Assembly: GCA_037447605.1 (NCBI GenBank) | Contig: CM074817.1 | Location: forward strand, 1,286,276 to 1,350,275 | Direction: 5' to 3' | DNA length: 64,000 bases | Source of the DNA: Zygnema circumcarinatum | Taxonomy: Eukaryota > Streptophyta > Zygnematophyceae > Zygnematales > Zygnemataceae | In this document: positions 35,022 through 46,368 of the stretch, in pieces | Position numbering within the stretch: position 1 is the stretch's first letter | Layout of the letters: each line of letters opens with the position of its first letter | The notes under the pieces: model-generated | Seen by the model: the letters and a program-made list of their open reading frames with translations, nothing else | Databases searched by the model: none | What the model was told of the DNA's origin: nothing | Position numbers and translations under genes: made by a program

Positions 35022-38000
35022 CTACACGCGGCGATAGGCGGTGTGCTTTGGAGCCTCGGGAGGAGCGTGCTCGGCCTCGACGACGACCTCCTCCACGACC
35101 GTAACGACGGGGACATTGGCCTCGCCCTCCTCCCTCTTCCCGCTCGCATACTCGGCCGTCTTGCTCCAAGCCTGCACGCGCATGTGCACAATTTCACATC
35201 CTCCTTGCATACATAGCATTTTGGCCATGCCATGCCCCATGCCCCATGCCATGACCCATACCATGCGCCCCATGCCATGCCCCATGCCATGCCCCCCATG
35301 CCATGCCCCATGCCACGCTAGGGCATACAAACAGCCGCACGTAGTCATGCCGCAGTCAACCGTTCTGTTCTACGCTCGTTTCTTTGCACAGAGCAATTCG
35401 CAGTTGAGACTCAAACAGCCAATCCGAGCACGCCACGTGGCGAGGGCTATGGAAAAATCACCGCCCCGGCTGCTCTGCCCGTCCGATCGAGCCCTTCGGC
35501 GGCCGTCTCCTTGGCGGTCTGCGCCGCTCCCGCGACTCGATCCGCGGACCTGTCCCTTATCGCCCTCGCCCTCTCGATCATCTCCTCGGCGGTCTGCAAC
35601 GCTCTCTCCCTCAACTCTTCGAGCCTCTGCGTCATGTCTTCCACTGTCTCCGATGCCTTTTCTGCAACGGCTGAAGTTGTTTCCTGGGCTTTCTCGATAA
35701 TACCCTACGATGTCAGCAAAGGGAGTGGAAGGAGAGGAAGGAGAGGGGAGGGGAGGGAGTGAGCTGCTCAATTCTTTTGCTTTTTTGACCCTAGAATGTG
35801 ATGTGAAAACAGAGTGAAGCCAAAAAACAATAGAATCCAGTAAACGATATATTTTCATTTTAATCACAGGTCATATTTGTTACATAAGAAATTGGTGGGT
35901 TAGGTTCAGCATCAACGTGAAAAGAACCATCCGCTTGAAAGCATAACCCCCTATCATGAGCGCAGATAAACAAGTGAGTTAAAGGATAACCATAACCAGG
36001 TCTGATTAGCAGACTCACCTGTTGGGTCTCCTTCGTCTTCTCAGCCGTCTGCTTTACTCCCTCCTTCACAGACTCCGTTGTTTGCGACGAATATTCCACA
36101 CCTCTGTCCTTTAAATCCTTAGCCTTCTCTGTTGCTTGTTCGCCCGCCGCCTTTGTATTCTCTTTGCCTTCTTCCGCGGTGCCTCTCAGTGCTGCAGGAA
36201 CTTCTGGAGTTTTTGAAGCTTTCGTCTCCTCGGCCTTTACAAGGTAGTCCCCATAAAGAGAGAGAGCAGATTACATGAGATTCAGAGGCAACAAAATGGT
36301 ACACATCGGCTGCTATTCATAGAAGCCTTCACAGACAACTGCTATCTGCGAAAGGTTTCATTGTACAAATAGTGTTTTGGATTGTTAAGCAACAATTGAA
36401 GCCTTCTCTGAACAATAACCAAGGAAAATCCGTTGCAAAAAGGAGACATGCTCACAGGTAAATGAAGAGGAGGAAGGGCAATGAGAAACCATTACTGGTT
36501 ATCGACATCCAGCTATTAACAAACCCGAAGGTCAAAACCATGTTTTCATTCATGTTATTGTCACGGGCCAGCTACCATTGTAGTATAAGCCTAATTACTC
36601 TTCATATCCTCTTTCTTACAGTCCAAAAGACTTCTATCTTCCAACTTCCAGCAAGGAGGTTAGCTGCAAATCTAGGAGTCTCCTTACAAACCGAAACCAT
36701 GTCAATAGCGAGAACGGGGCCAGTGAACATGGAAACGATGTACTGCGTCTGGTTTTGAGCTGTCTCCCTTCTGCACCTTTTGAAGAGCACGTCGATGTTC
36801 CTCGTCCATCTCATGATGATGCTCGTGCCCAACGCCCACCATTTCCTTTGTCCTTTCCCATACCTGCCACCATAACACCCGATTACTTTCGCTCGGTTCC
36901 AGTTTCCTGTGCAAGCTTAATCATTCTCCTGAATTCAGGAATTGGAGTGGGAAGAAACTCCTGAACCTGTGTTCGGCTCACAGAATGCTTCCACCTGTTT
37001 CAGGAAAGAGACGTTACCTGCTGTAACACGTTGCCGGTATGCTCTTGTGTCTGCTGAGCCGTCTGCTTCGCCTTTTCAGAAGCCTGCTCTGCTTTCTCTT
37101 TGCCACTAGATGCCATTTCTTTCGACTTCTCCTTTGCCTCCTCTGTCATCTTGCTTACTCCTTCCGACGCTGACTTTGCCTTCTCTTTGGCTTTTTCTTT
37201 CGTTTCATGAGTCTTCTGTTTTGCTGCTTCGGCAGCTTTGGCACTTTCCTCACGAGTCGCCTGAGACATCTCACTCGCCTTCTCCTTTACACCTTCCTTG
37301 GTTTCTTGTGCTTTCTGCTTTGCAGCTTCGATACCCTCTGCTCCTTTCTCATCTGCTGAGATTGCAGAGACTTTACCCTGCCAACCCGCGATTTTTGAAG
37401 TCAGAACATGACTAATTCAGACATCCATGGATCGGCCGATTGTTATTGACTTGTATGACCACTGAATGAATTAGATTCATCATCATCTTCAAGTCTTGAC
37501 CATTAAATTTTCCGTACGACACATGCTCCTTTCAGGCCAACCTTTAATACAGAACGACAACAGATTTCGTGACGAAAATAAAAGTTATCTGAATGAGTAT
37601 GATACTTCGCCTGATGCAGGGCGTTCTTCTTGAGGCTTTTGAACTGTTGCATGGCGATGCGCCTCCTCGTGGTGATGCTCGTGTCCACCAGCTCCCACTA
37701 CCCCTTTGGCCATCTCCCACACCTGCAGTGTAAAGCAACATCAAACACTGAAAACAGGAAGCAATAGTTCTCTCTTCACTCACCATAATCCCTTAATTCA
37801 TAAGAATTGCATTCATGCATCCCTCAAGAGTTTTGAGGCTGAACTCGAGGAACAAACACTTTTCATACTTCATCGAAACGAAATTGCTCCTAGAACAGAT
37901 AAATAAGAGGAAGTCGACGAAACAGAAGCGTACATGCTGGAGCATGCCACCAGTATGTTCTTGTGTCTGCTGAGCTGTTTTCTTCGCCTTATCAGATGTC

Positions 38001-39645
38001 TGCTCCGCCTTCTCCTTGATACCCTCAGCCGTTTCCTTCGACTTCTCCTTCGCCTCGTCAGTCTTTTGACTCACTCCTTCCTTCGCCGACTGTGCCTTCT
38101 CCTTCAATTTCTCCTTCGCTTCATACACTTTCTGCTTTGCTCCTTCAGAAATCTCTCCTCCCTCCTCACGAGGAGCTTGAGCCTTCTCATTCGCCTCCCT
38201 TCCTTTAGCTTTCGCCCTCTCTTCTGCACCTTCCTTCAATTCTCGCGCCTTCTGCCCTGCTGCTTCAGCACTCTCTTCTCCTCCCTTATGGATTGGCGTC
38301 ACAGCTGCCTTACTCTGTTCAAACAGGAAACCCCAAACGACCGTTGATGAAACAAAAATGTTTCTCATTCGTGCACAGTTTGAGAAAAAACGATGACCCT
38401 TCTACTGCTCTTGATTTCTCGAGCTGACGATGAAAACAAAACATTACGTTGAAAAATTAACTCAAATGAAGAAATCATTGACAGCTGTACTACCCTACTG
38501 TCACAAAAACATCAGATCGAACACTGTCAATTGGTCGCCAAGCAAAAGAGCCATTACCTTCTCTTCCTCGTGATGCTCGGTCCCACCGAAACCAACAAGC
38601 TCCTGAACTTTGTGGACCACCTGAGAGCATGAGATAAAGTCCTCAATGTTAAACTTGACAAACTGAGAGAAGCGACATGGTAATGAGATTTTAATAATTC
38701 ATGGTATCGGGAAACATATTGTTTCGTAGGTTCGCACAGGGCCTGAATAGACCTGTTGGAAGACTCCACCGGCCTGCTCTCGCGTCTCCTCTGCTCTTCC
38801 TTTCACAGCCTCCGCAGTATCTGATGCGCACTCTAAAGTTTTGTCCTTCAACTCTTTCGTTTTCTCCTTTGTCGCATCAGCCGTTTCCCTACTCTTCTCT
38901 TTTGCGGCCTCTGCTTGTTCTTTCATGGCTTCAACCGTCTCTCCGGTCTTCTGCTTTGCAGACTCCGTCATGTCTTTCGCCTTTTCGGAGGCTTCTTGTA
39001 ATCTTTGTTGCGATGCCTCTTTTGCCTCGGAGGCCTTTTCTTTCGTAGAAGACACAATTTCTGACGACTTCTCTGCGGCTGCATCCTTGGTTTCCGCTGC
39101 CTTCTCTTTTGCCGCCTCTGCAGTTTCGCTCAACTTATCTCCCGCAGCCTTCGCTGTCCCCTTCGCTCTCTCAGTAGCTTCTTGAACCTTCTGCTTCGCA
39201 GATTTGTTTGCCTCAGACACTTTCTGAGCCGCTGATGAAGCAGTTTCTGCGGTCTTGTTTTGAACAGCCGCGGCTTTCTCCTTTGCAGTCGCCACACCAT
39301 GTCCGACTCTCTCCCCAGCTTCTTGCCCCGTTCGCTTCCAAGCTTCCACCGTCTCCTTCCTTTCGTTAGACCGCGCTGGAGCGTCTTTTGCCGTCTCGCT
39401 CTGCCCTCAAAACAAAGCGTTGAACCGTCAGCGTTTAATTTTGCCACCTTTGTCGCAGCCTCACAAACTCATGTATAGCAGACTTCAGAAAAAAAAAAAA
39501 AACCCCACTCGTGATATGTATATGAGATAAATTACGATACCTTGCGTTCTCCTTCACGCGCTTGAACGTCCTCTTCATTAGCTTGACGATCTTCCAGATT
39601 CTCGACAAGCCCCTGTTCCGGATATTTCCTCTCTTGCTGCGCCAT
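35022..39645 (-). CDS. long modular LEA (group 3 / LEA_4) protein
   Basis: Late embryogenesis abundant-type protein, predicted hydrophilic and helix-forming on drying, protecting membranes and proteins. There are ten exons: 39645-39541, 39400-38753, 38620-38558, 38314-37934, 37722-37606, 37377-37018, 36863-36744, 36234-36019, 35704-35462 and 35171-35022, for about 800 aa. Every intron is phase 0, so every internal exon is a multiple of three. Large exons 2, 4 and 6 carry 11-mer-like Ala/Lys/Glu repeats (for example KEKAKSASEGVSKMTEEAKE) and end in T..HTG..LQQ. Each is followed by a small exon with a VWE-type start and a His cluster (EHHEEE, HEHHHEEAHRH, HEHHHEMDEEHRR). The last exon (AWSKTAEYASGKREEG...) is less certain: reading through its donor, exon 9 would stop at 35447, giving about 755 aa. 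Confidence 0.85.
35218..35328. repeat. CATGCCC-type repeat in LEA last intron
   Basis: Tandem CCATGCC/CCCATGCC units (about 110 bp) lie between the last two LEA exons. They generate Met/Gly/His frames on the minus strand. Confidence 0.9.
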
Positions 39646-40485
39646 AGCTCTCAGTTGCAACAAAGTTCCAAACTGGCAGAATAGATGAAGATTAGGTCCA
39701 CTTCAAGATTATCTTCCCAAGATTATCAAGATTATCAGCCTCTGCTCTGCTTTTGGTGCTCCGCTTATTATCCACGGCAAGCTACCCTCTGCACGCCGAA
39801 TTCCGCAACCGAAAATAGCTCCTATTTGAGCCTTCCAGAAGCCTCCAGGGGTGGCTGCAAGAAGGCCCATGCGGATGCAGGAGTGGGCCATGCAAGACAG
39901 CCGGCTAAATGAAATGTTTTTTTTTCCAACATTGGCAAAAAAACAGAAGAAATCGAACCAAACAAAATTCTTACAAAAAAAAATAACATTTTCTACCAAA
40001 GTTCCGTCTCATTTCTGCTCCCGATTGGATTTGCGATTTTAAAACTTCCGGCGACGTAAAAAAAATAAGAGCTGGATGGCATTGTTAGAAGCTGAAGGAA
40101 ATATTTACGTCCTGAGACGGGAAATTTTGTAGGGCCGGCAAAGGAAAGTCGATGCACGTGTTTGCAGGCGGCGCTCATGCAGAAGTGTTTATTTGTCAGC
40201 AACGAGGGGGCATGAAGGCCACTTGTAAAGCGCTGCTTCCTCCGGGCAGCCTCCGCCTGCTTCTACCAAAACGCGAGCGCTTGACAAAACGCTAGCAACA
40301 CCGCCTTTTTAGCCTTTGCATGTGAAGGATGTTGTCTCTTTCCTGCCATACTTGGAGAGCACGGTGTCTTTTCTGAGTCTCGGAACCTTGCGTCGGCAGG
40401 GAAGTCTAAGCATTCGTTGAAAGCCGTGTCAACGAAAGCTCATTCCTCGACTTTCCAAGATATACATACATAGGCTTTTGCTGCC
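39646..40485. promoter_or_regulatory. bidirectional promoter of two LEA-type genes
   Basis: 840-bp spacer between the divergent ATGs of the long LEA gene (-) and the shorter LEA-like gene (+). It contains A-runs, a GCACGTGT ACGT-core site at about 40155 and TATA-like AT-rich words. I see no separate gene. ACGT cores are typical ABRE-type elements of drought/ABA genes, but one such site is weak evidence. Confidence 0.45.
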
Positions 40486-41857
40486 ATGTCGCAAGGCCAC
40501 ACCAAGTCAGATCCTGCACGAAAAGACCACTGGAAAATGGCTGAGCAGGGCCAAGAAACTGAGCACTTGACGGACCTTACGGGAGGCCAAGATTATCAGC
40601 ACCAAGATACGCAAGAAACTCAGTATCCAACTGGCACTGGAGCAGGCCGGGACTTTCAACACGGATATAAGCGAGAAGCTGATTTCTTAGCGGATACATC
40701 CGCACCTCGTGCTCGTCAAGTTAAGGAAGAACCTGAAAATCCAATTGGCGTGGCAGCAGGCCGAGACAAACAGCATCACGATCGTCACGTGCAAGATTTC
40801 AAGGTTTTCATTCTTTCTGACGCACTGAACCAAATGCACTCTAATTTTAGAGAGGATGATAATTATCTTTGATTAAGTTTTGCATGCTTGGGATTGAGTT
40901 ACAGGTCCGTTGACATAACATGTTGTGCTAGTTATGCTGCAATGCTGCGAAATTGGCATTCATGCTACTTGGAATGTATTTTGGGTCAAGCAGGGGCATG
41001 GAACTTTCGAAGGGAAAACTGGGGCCGTTCAAACAGCGAAGGAAGAAGATAAGGAAGAACCTGAATATCCAATTGGCGTGGCAGGAGGCCGAAAACAGCA
41101 TCACGATCGTCACGTGGAAGATTTCAAGGTTTTTCTTTCTTTTTGACGCACTGAACCAAAACGCACTATAATTTTAGATAGGATGATAATTATCTTTGAT
41201 TAAGTTTTGCATGCTTGGGATTGAGTCGCATGCTTGGGATTTAGTCACATGCTTGGGATTTAGTCACAGGTCCGTCAGAATAACATGTTGTGCTAGTTAT
41301 GCTGCAATGCTGCGAAATTGTATTTATGCTAATTGGAATGTGTTTTGGGTTAAGCAGGGGCATGGAACTTTCGAAGGGGAAACTGAGGCCGTTCAAACAG
41401 CGAAGGAGAATACCAAAGAGGAAGAGAATGTATCTAAAGAGAAGATGAAGCGAACAGAGGGCAATACGGAAGGTCAAGCAAATCACACTAAAGTGGCGGT
41501 GAAGGGAAAGGCTGCGGAGACGAAAGAGAGAACTGGCAACTTCTTCCGACGGGTAATGTTGCGAGCTCACTGTTAATGTCCTATATGCCCAAAGGTGGTC
41601 GTCTGGTTTGATGGTTTTCTGACCTACCTGCTTTTCATCATGGCCAGGGTTGGGAGAAAGTAAAGGAGCTGGTCGGTACCAAGCCGCGAGAACTTGCTGG
41701 AAACAGGACCAGTCACAACCGCAATACGCAGAGTGGAGTTGATATTGATCCCTTCCCTCCAAGGAAAAAAGGAGGAGATGATGCCCAACCCTCGTCTCAA
41801 CAGCCACCAAGAAATCCGAACGTTGCTGGAATTGATCGTTCTCAAGTGGTCATTTAG
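40486..41857 (+). CDS. LEA-like hydrophilic protein with duplicated exon
   Basis: Four exons, all phase 0: 40486-40803, 40994-41128, 41358-41552 and 41648-41857, giving 285 aa. The protein is very hydrophilic and rich in Gln, Glu, Lys, His and Asp, with no membrane segment. Exon 1 has imperfect repeats of the form (D/Q)YQHQDTQE...GAGRDFQHGY and ends GRDKQHHDRHVQDFK. Exon 2 ends with almost the same sequence, KQHHDRHVEDFK. Exons 2 and 3 both begin GHGTFEG.TGAVQTAKE. Exon 3 is LEA_4-like (KVAVKGKAAETKERTGNFFRR), and exon 4 opens WEKVKELVG, matching the small exons of the divergent LEA gene (VHKVQELVG, VWERTKEMVG). The two genes are therefore relatives. The donor after exons 1 and 2 (GTTTT) is weak, so those introns may be partly retained. 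Confidence 0.7.
40722..41411 (+). repeat. intragenic tandem duplication (about 330 bp)
   Basis: Copy 1 (about 40722-41049) and copy 2 (about 41050-41411) share the exon tail PIGVA.GR.KQHHDRHV, the whole intron and the exon head GHGTFEG. Copy 2 has a further triplication of a GCATGCTTGGGATT word (about 41212-41268) and an in-frame codon lost. Confidence 0.9.
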
Positions 41858-43619
41858 CATCTTACCACTAAGGTTTGAGGCAACGTTTGTAGCAGATAGG
41901 GAACCGGCCACGCTTGACATTTGATCTGTAGGACATCTGATGCAGCTGATTTTGTGGAAAGACAGTCAGCTTCAAGGCTCGGCAAGACTTCTCTTTAATG
42001 GAAATGGCATTGAGAGTTGTTTTCCTGTCGAATGAAGCTGGAACAGATTCTGTCGTGCTCCTGCATGGTCTCCAGTTCAAAGATGCTCCGATGACGATGG
42101 GTGTTGCTAGTACCTGCTGCATGGCTCGCTCATCCTTTCAACATATATTCGTATGGTTTGATGCATGCTTCCGGTTTATCGAAAGTGACACTAACTGCAA
42201 CGTGAATGCGAGGATGAAAATCATGTGTCGTCGTTCTTCCGTTTATGAAGAACAGACTTGTCAAGGAGGGATATATGCACTTCTGACTTGTCAATTTTAT
42301 TAGACTGCTTCTGAAAAAAGTATGGCATTCATTTGCTCAGTTCTTTGGTTCTTCAACACTCCTTATCCTTCTTTAACGGAGATACATCACCAATGTTTTC
42401 TGACAATTGCAAATGCTAGATTGAATTAACACTTGCTTGGAAAAGTTTAGGACGTTGATTTGGATGGTTCGTCCACTGTTTCCATTGCATCCAATGGTTG
42501 CCAACCATTGCCAGGCAACCATTGGCGATGGTTGGCAGCCATTGCACTCAAGGGCTCTCTCCCTGTCGCCGTCCCTCTTCCTCCCCTTGGCCAGACCCAA
42601 GCTTGAGCCGCCCCATGCGACCGCCTTCCAACTCTGGTTGGAAAACGACCTGAATTGGGCGCGCTGGGTTCGCAACTCCACATTGGAAGCCGAATTCTCC
42701 CACAATTCCTACTGCAAAAATGAATACTTTAATAAATTCCAGTTTGAAGCATTATCTAGTACGACTATACTTGAACAGGATCTGTTCTATAGTTCGTACA
42801 CTCGTTTGTGTTCTCCAACACAGACAAACTCCGACGCTCGGATGACGAGTCGAGCCCCCCGCCCCTGAGCGCGAATGCCGCGGTCGCCTGCCGCTTGCCG
42901 GCTGGCGCCGCCCGATGACCGTCCTGCCGCGCCACCGGCCGGCAGTTGACGGGGCGGGGGCGTTCCGACGGGCCCCTACCACACCCCTTTTGTGCTGGCC
43001 TCTATCCTCCATGCTTTTCGTGTTGTTGTTGTTCAACATGGGATTTCATAGTCCACTCATGCAATGTTGTGCAATAGCTTTTAGCACATTGGGTATGCAT
43101 GTATGGAGGGAAGGAAGGAGAAGAGCAGGGAAAGAGTTTTGGGAACAAAAATCCCTAGGAGAAACTTAGCAGCTTGAAAATAGACAGTTAAAATGCAAGC
43201 AACACATGCACAATATTGCAATGTTCGACCAGAATGTTCGAAGCTTCAAGCATGGGAAGGGAAGGTGGTGACTTGCATGCACAACAAGAAGAAGATGCAT
43301 TGGCTGTTGGCAGGCACTTCTAGAGACTTGTGGAGTCATCCATCCATGAGTCTCATGAACAATGTGTGCACTCCCTCTCCAACAGTGGAACTGAGCACCT
43401 TCTTCAGTCTGAAGTCTCAGTATGTCCTCCACGAGCTCTGAAAAGTATCTCAAAGTATCTCGCCTTCTTAAATTTCTCTCTGCTGAGGTCTGCTTACTTG
43501 GCAAACCTCGAGGACAGTTAAGGGAGGAGGCGAGATAATTGTATCACGCACGCATATCTCGAGGACGGAGACGAAATTCAGTTCAGTTAGTTGCTCTGGT
43601 GTTGAATTGCGGAGGAGCG
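41858..43619. other. spacer with overlapping inverted repeats
   Basis: The LEA-like 3' flank is followed by CCAATGGTTGCC-type inverted repeats (42491-42536), a GC-rich patch (42850-42985) and AT-rich DNA. No coding region is supported. Confidence 0.45.
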
Positions 43620-46368
43620 ATGCAAGCAATTCCCAGTCGTATGATATCGCCTGCTGCTGTCCAGAGGCAGCACGGAGTGGTATGTTTTCGAAGAATTCTG
43701 AAACTGGAAATTGCTGTCACATGTTGTGTCACAAACGGGAATTTCAGCTCCTATTCGGGTGTTTACACCATGAGATACTGTTTTGCTGGAGGCTGTTGAG
43801 ACAGTATCCTGTCAGTGAAGTATCTCCCTTGTCAAGGAAACAGGGACCTTCGCATTCATACAGCTGAGATATGTCTATAGAGTGATGCGAACCAGTCTGC
43901 ACAGGGTCTTTTCGCAATTTTTAACACCTGTACATTTTTTTGGTCCGCTTCTTCCCTTGTGGAGGTCCCTGTACAAGTGATAAACCTCCCTAACCAGCAT
44001 ATCCGTTACGAGTAGACAGTAGAATTGCAGAAGTGGTTTTGGCTTATTCACTTATTGAGTGCTTTGCAAGAAGAAAAAGCAACAATATTGCGCCAATACA
44101 AAAAAAGAAATTATCTCTTTTGTTCCTTGGAGATTAAAAACACAAAGAAGAAGAGCCCTTCTCTCCTTCCATGGAGGAAAAATACTATCTATTTATATTG
44201 AAGCTTACAAACTGTCCTTTGTTTGTCGATGATGCCCAAGAGCTGTCATATTCTGTATCAATAAGGCGCTTATTTTCGACGATAGACTACTTAAAAAAAA
44301 AAGAAAATGGAATCACATTCCATTGTTGCAACCTCGTGCCTTGTTTTACATAAATAGTTCTTTCTGTGTTCAGACGGAATGAAGCCATTCTTTTGCAGAT
44401 TAGGTTATGTCTCTGTATGACTGCTATATCTATGTAACTATAACTAATTAAATATGGTGTAGCTTCGGTGCCTTTCCTTAACTTGGGAATTTGAATACCA
44501 TGGGTCAGTATTCTTCATTCATTTGCACGTTGAGGAAAGTGCTTACGATTAATTTCTTCTAGTAAACCTTTCTCTTTTTGCGGCGAGACTAACTGATATA
44601 TATGTGCATAGTCACGTGTAGTCGGTCTCTCTGCAGTTCATCTGGAGGTGTTTTGGAACTTTAAAGCTTTCCGAATTTATTTACCTGTTTTGGATTGCTG
44701 TTCAAGATGCCGCTCGAAGTTGACGTGTAGAAGTAAACACCCTCGTTGTGTTGCATTGCCTGCATGTGATGATTGGAAAATATGCTTTTTGCCTTTCAGG
44801 CTGCCACGGCAACTGCAGATACAGGAACGGCAACCTCAGTCGAGAGTCAATCTGTGGTTCCAAAAAAAGTCTTTGTCGCCGGAGCTACCGGCAACACCGG
44901 AAAACGAATCGTGAATCAGTTGCTGCAGAAGGGAATTAAAGTCAGAGCGGGAGTCCGCAGCTTAGAGAAGGCTAAGCAAACATTTCCATCCACTGAAAAC
45001 CTGGAATTTGTGCGTCTCCTTTGATGCCCTTACTCTTCCTTGTTTGGTGCTTTCACATCTTTTATAAGCCGCAGGCTAACCCCTTGTCAATGATTGACAA
45101 GCTTTTTCTTTTATGGAAAGTATAGCAACTACAAGGGATACTTTGAACGTTTCGGGTCCCTAACTCTTTGGACTGGATTGGTTATGCAGGTTGAAGCTGA
45201 TGTAACGGAAGGGGCAGAGAAGCTGAAAGGAGCTTTAGGTGATGCAGAGGCTGCAATTTGTGCCACGGGCTTCTCCCCTGGATGGGATCTCACAACAGCA
45301 TGGAGAGTAAGCTTCTTTAACAGTGCCTTTTCCCTGTAATGCATCGTAACTGCCTTTGTCTTTTTGCCATTTGTATTTCTCTCCTCTTGCACAATCTTGA
45401 AAACGCAGTTATATGCTCTGTGTTGGCAGGTGGACAACTACGGAACTACGGCGCTGGTGGATGCCTGCCTGGCAAAGGGAATCACACGCTTTGTTTTAGT
45501 TAGTTCTCTTTTGACAAATGGCGCTGCCTGGGGTCAATATTTCAACCCAGGTTATGTGATTCTTAACCTTTTTGGTCTCGTACTTATAGCAAAGCTGCAG
45601 GCAGAGCGCTACATTCAGCGCTCAGGAATCAATTACACAATCGTTCGGCCGGGGGGACTTCGGAACGATGCGCCGTCAGGGAAGCTTGTAATGAGCGCTG
45701 AGGTATGGCTTCGATTTTGGAGTTTCAGTTTTGTTCATGGTATTAAGGTCCTTTTAAGGCAGAGTCTTATCAGGCAAAAAATAGAAGCTTTAATCACAAC
45801 TGAACCAGATTCGTGTCTTTCGGAATTCTTGGTGTTAGAATCTTATTGAAAGGGCATTTTCTTGTCAGGAGTGGTTAGTTTAGGGGAACAAGGACTGGTG
45901 TCACACAATTATTCCACATCCCTCTCTCTCTGTCGTTCAGACATTGTCTCTCGTCTCGTTCTCTTTCTCTCTCTCTCTCGCTATCCTCCCTCTCCCCCTC
46001 ACTCCCACCCCTTTCTCTCTCCCTCAGTATTGGTAACCATCCTCTACGGCCTATGAGAACAGCCCCCTACTTTCCATGATTTCTTAAGCACTGATTGCTG
46101 TTAGTAATATGCCTTTCCTCCTTGTACCAATGCCACCTTCCCCCATAGCTGGTCCTGCTCTCCTCTGCTCTCAGCTGACCCTTGGGCTGAGCGAGGCTCC
46201 ATGCAGGATACTTTGTCCAAAGGATCCATCTCCCGAGACCTTGTAGCCGAAGTCGCTGTGCAATCGCTCTTCTATCCCGAGGCAAGCTACAAGATTGCTG
46301 AGATTGTAGAAAGCCCAGACGCAGCTGAGAAGCCCCTCAAAGAGTCCTTCGCCGCTCTGCCATCATAG
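43620..46368 (+). CDS. plastid NAD(P)-binding SDR (Tic62/At2g34460-like)
   Basis: Atypical short-chain dehydrogenase with a Rossmann fold, related to Tic62 and to chloroplast At2g34460. Core exons are 44800-45009, 45190-45306, 45430-45702 and 46207-46368, all joined in phase 0. The dinucleotide motif is FVAGATGNTGKRIV, followed by AGVRSLEKAKQ, ADVTEGAEKLKGALGDAEA, the conserved NYGTTALVDACLAKGITRFV, LVSSLLTNGAAWGQ and YTIVRPGGLRND, ending ESFAALPS. A first exon at 43620-43679 (MQAIPSRMISPAAVQRQHGV with a GTATGT donor) would supply a short transit peptide in the correct phase, for 273 aa in total. It is the least certain part because the intron is long (1.1 kb). The physiological substrate is unknown. 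An active-site YxxxK is not obvious (LIAKLQAERYI instead), as in other atypical SDRs. Confidence 0.85.

Noticed and set aside
37934-39185. Long Leu/Ser/Phe-rich frames on the plus strand
   Set aside because: They are antisense shadows of the Lys/Ala/Glu-rich LEA exons, a known artefact of LEA codon composition.
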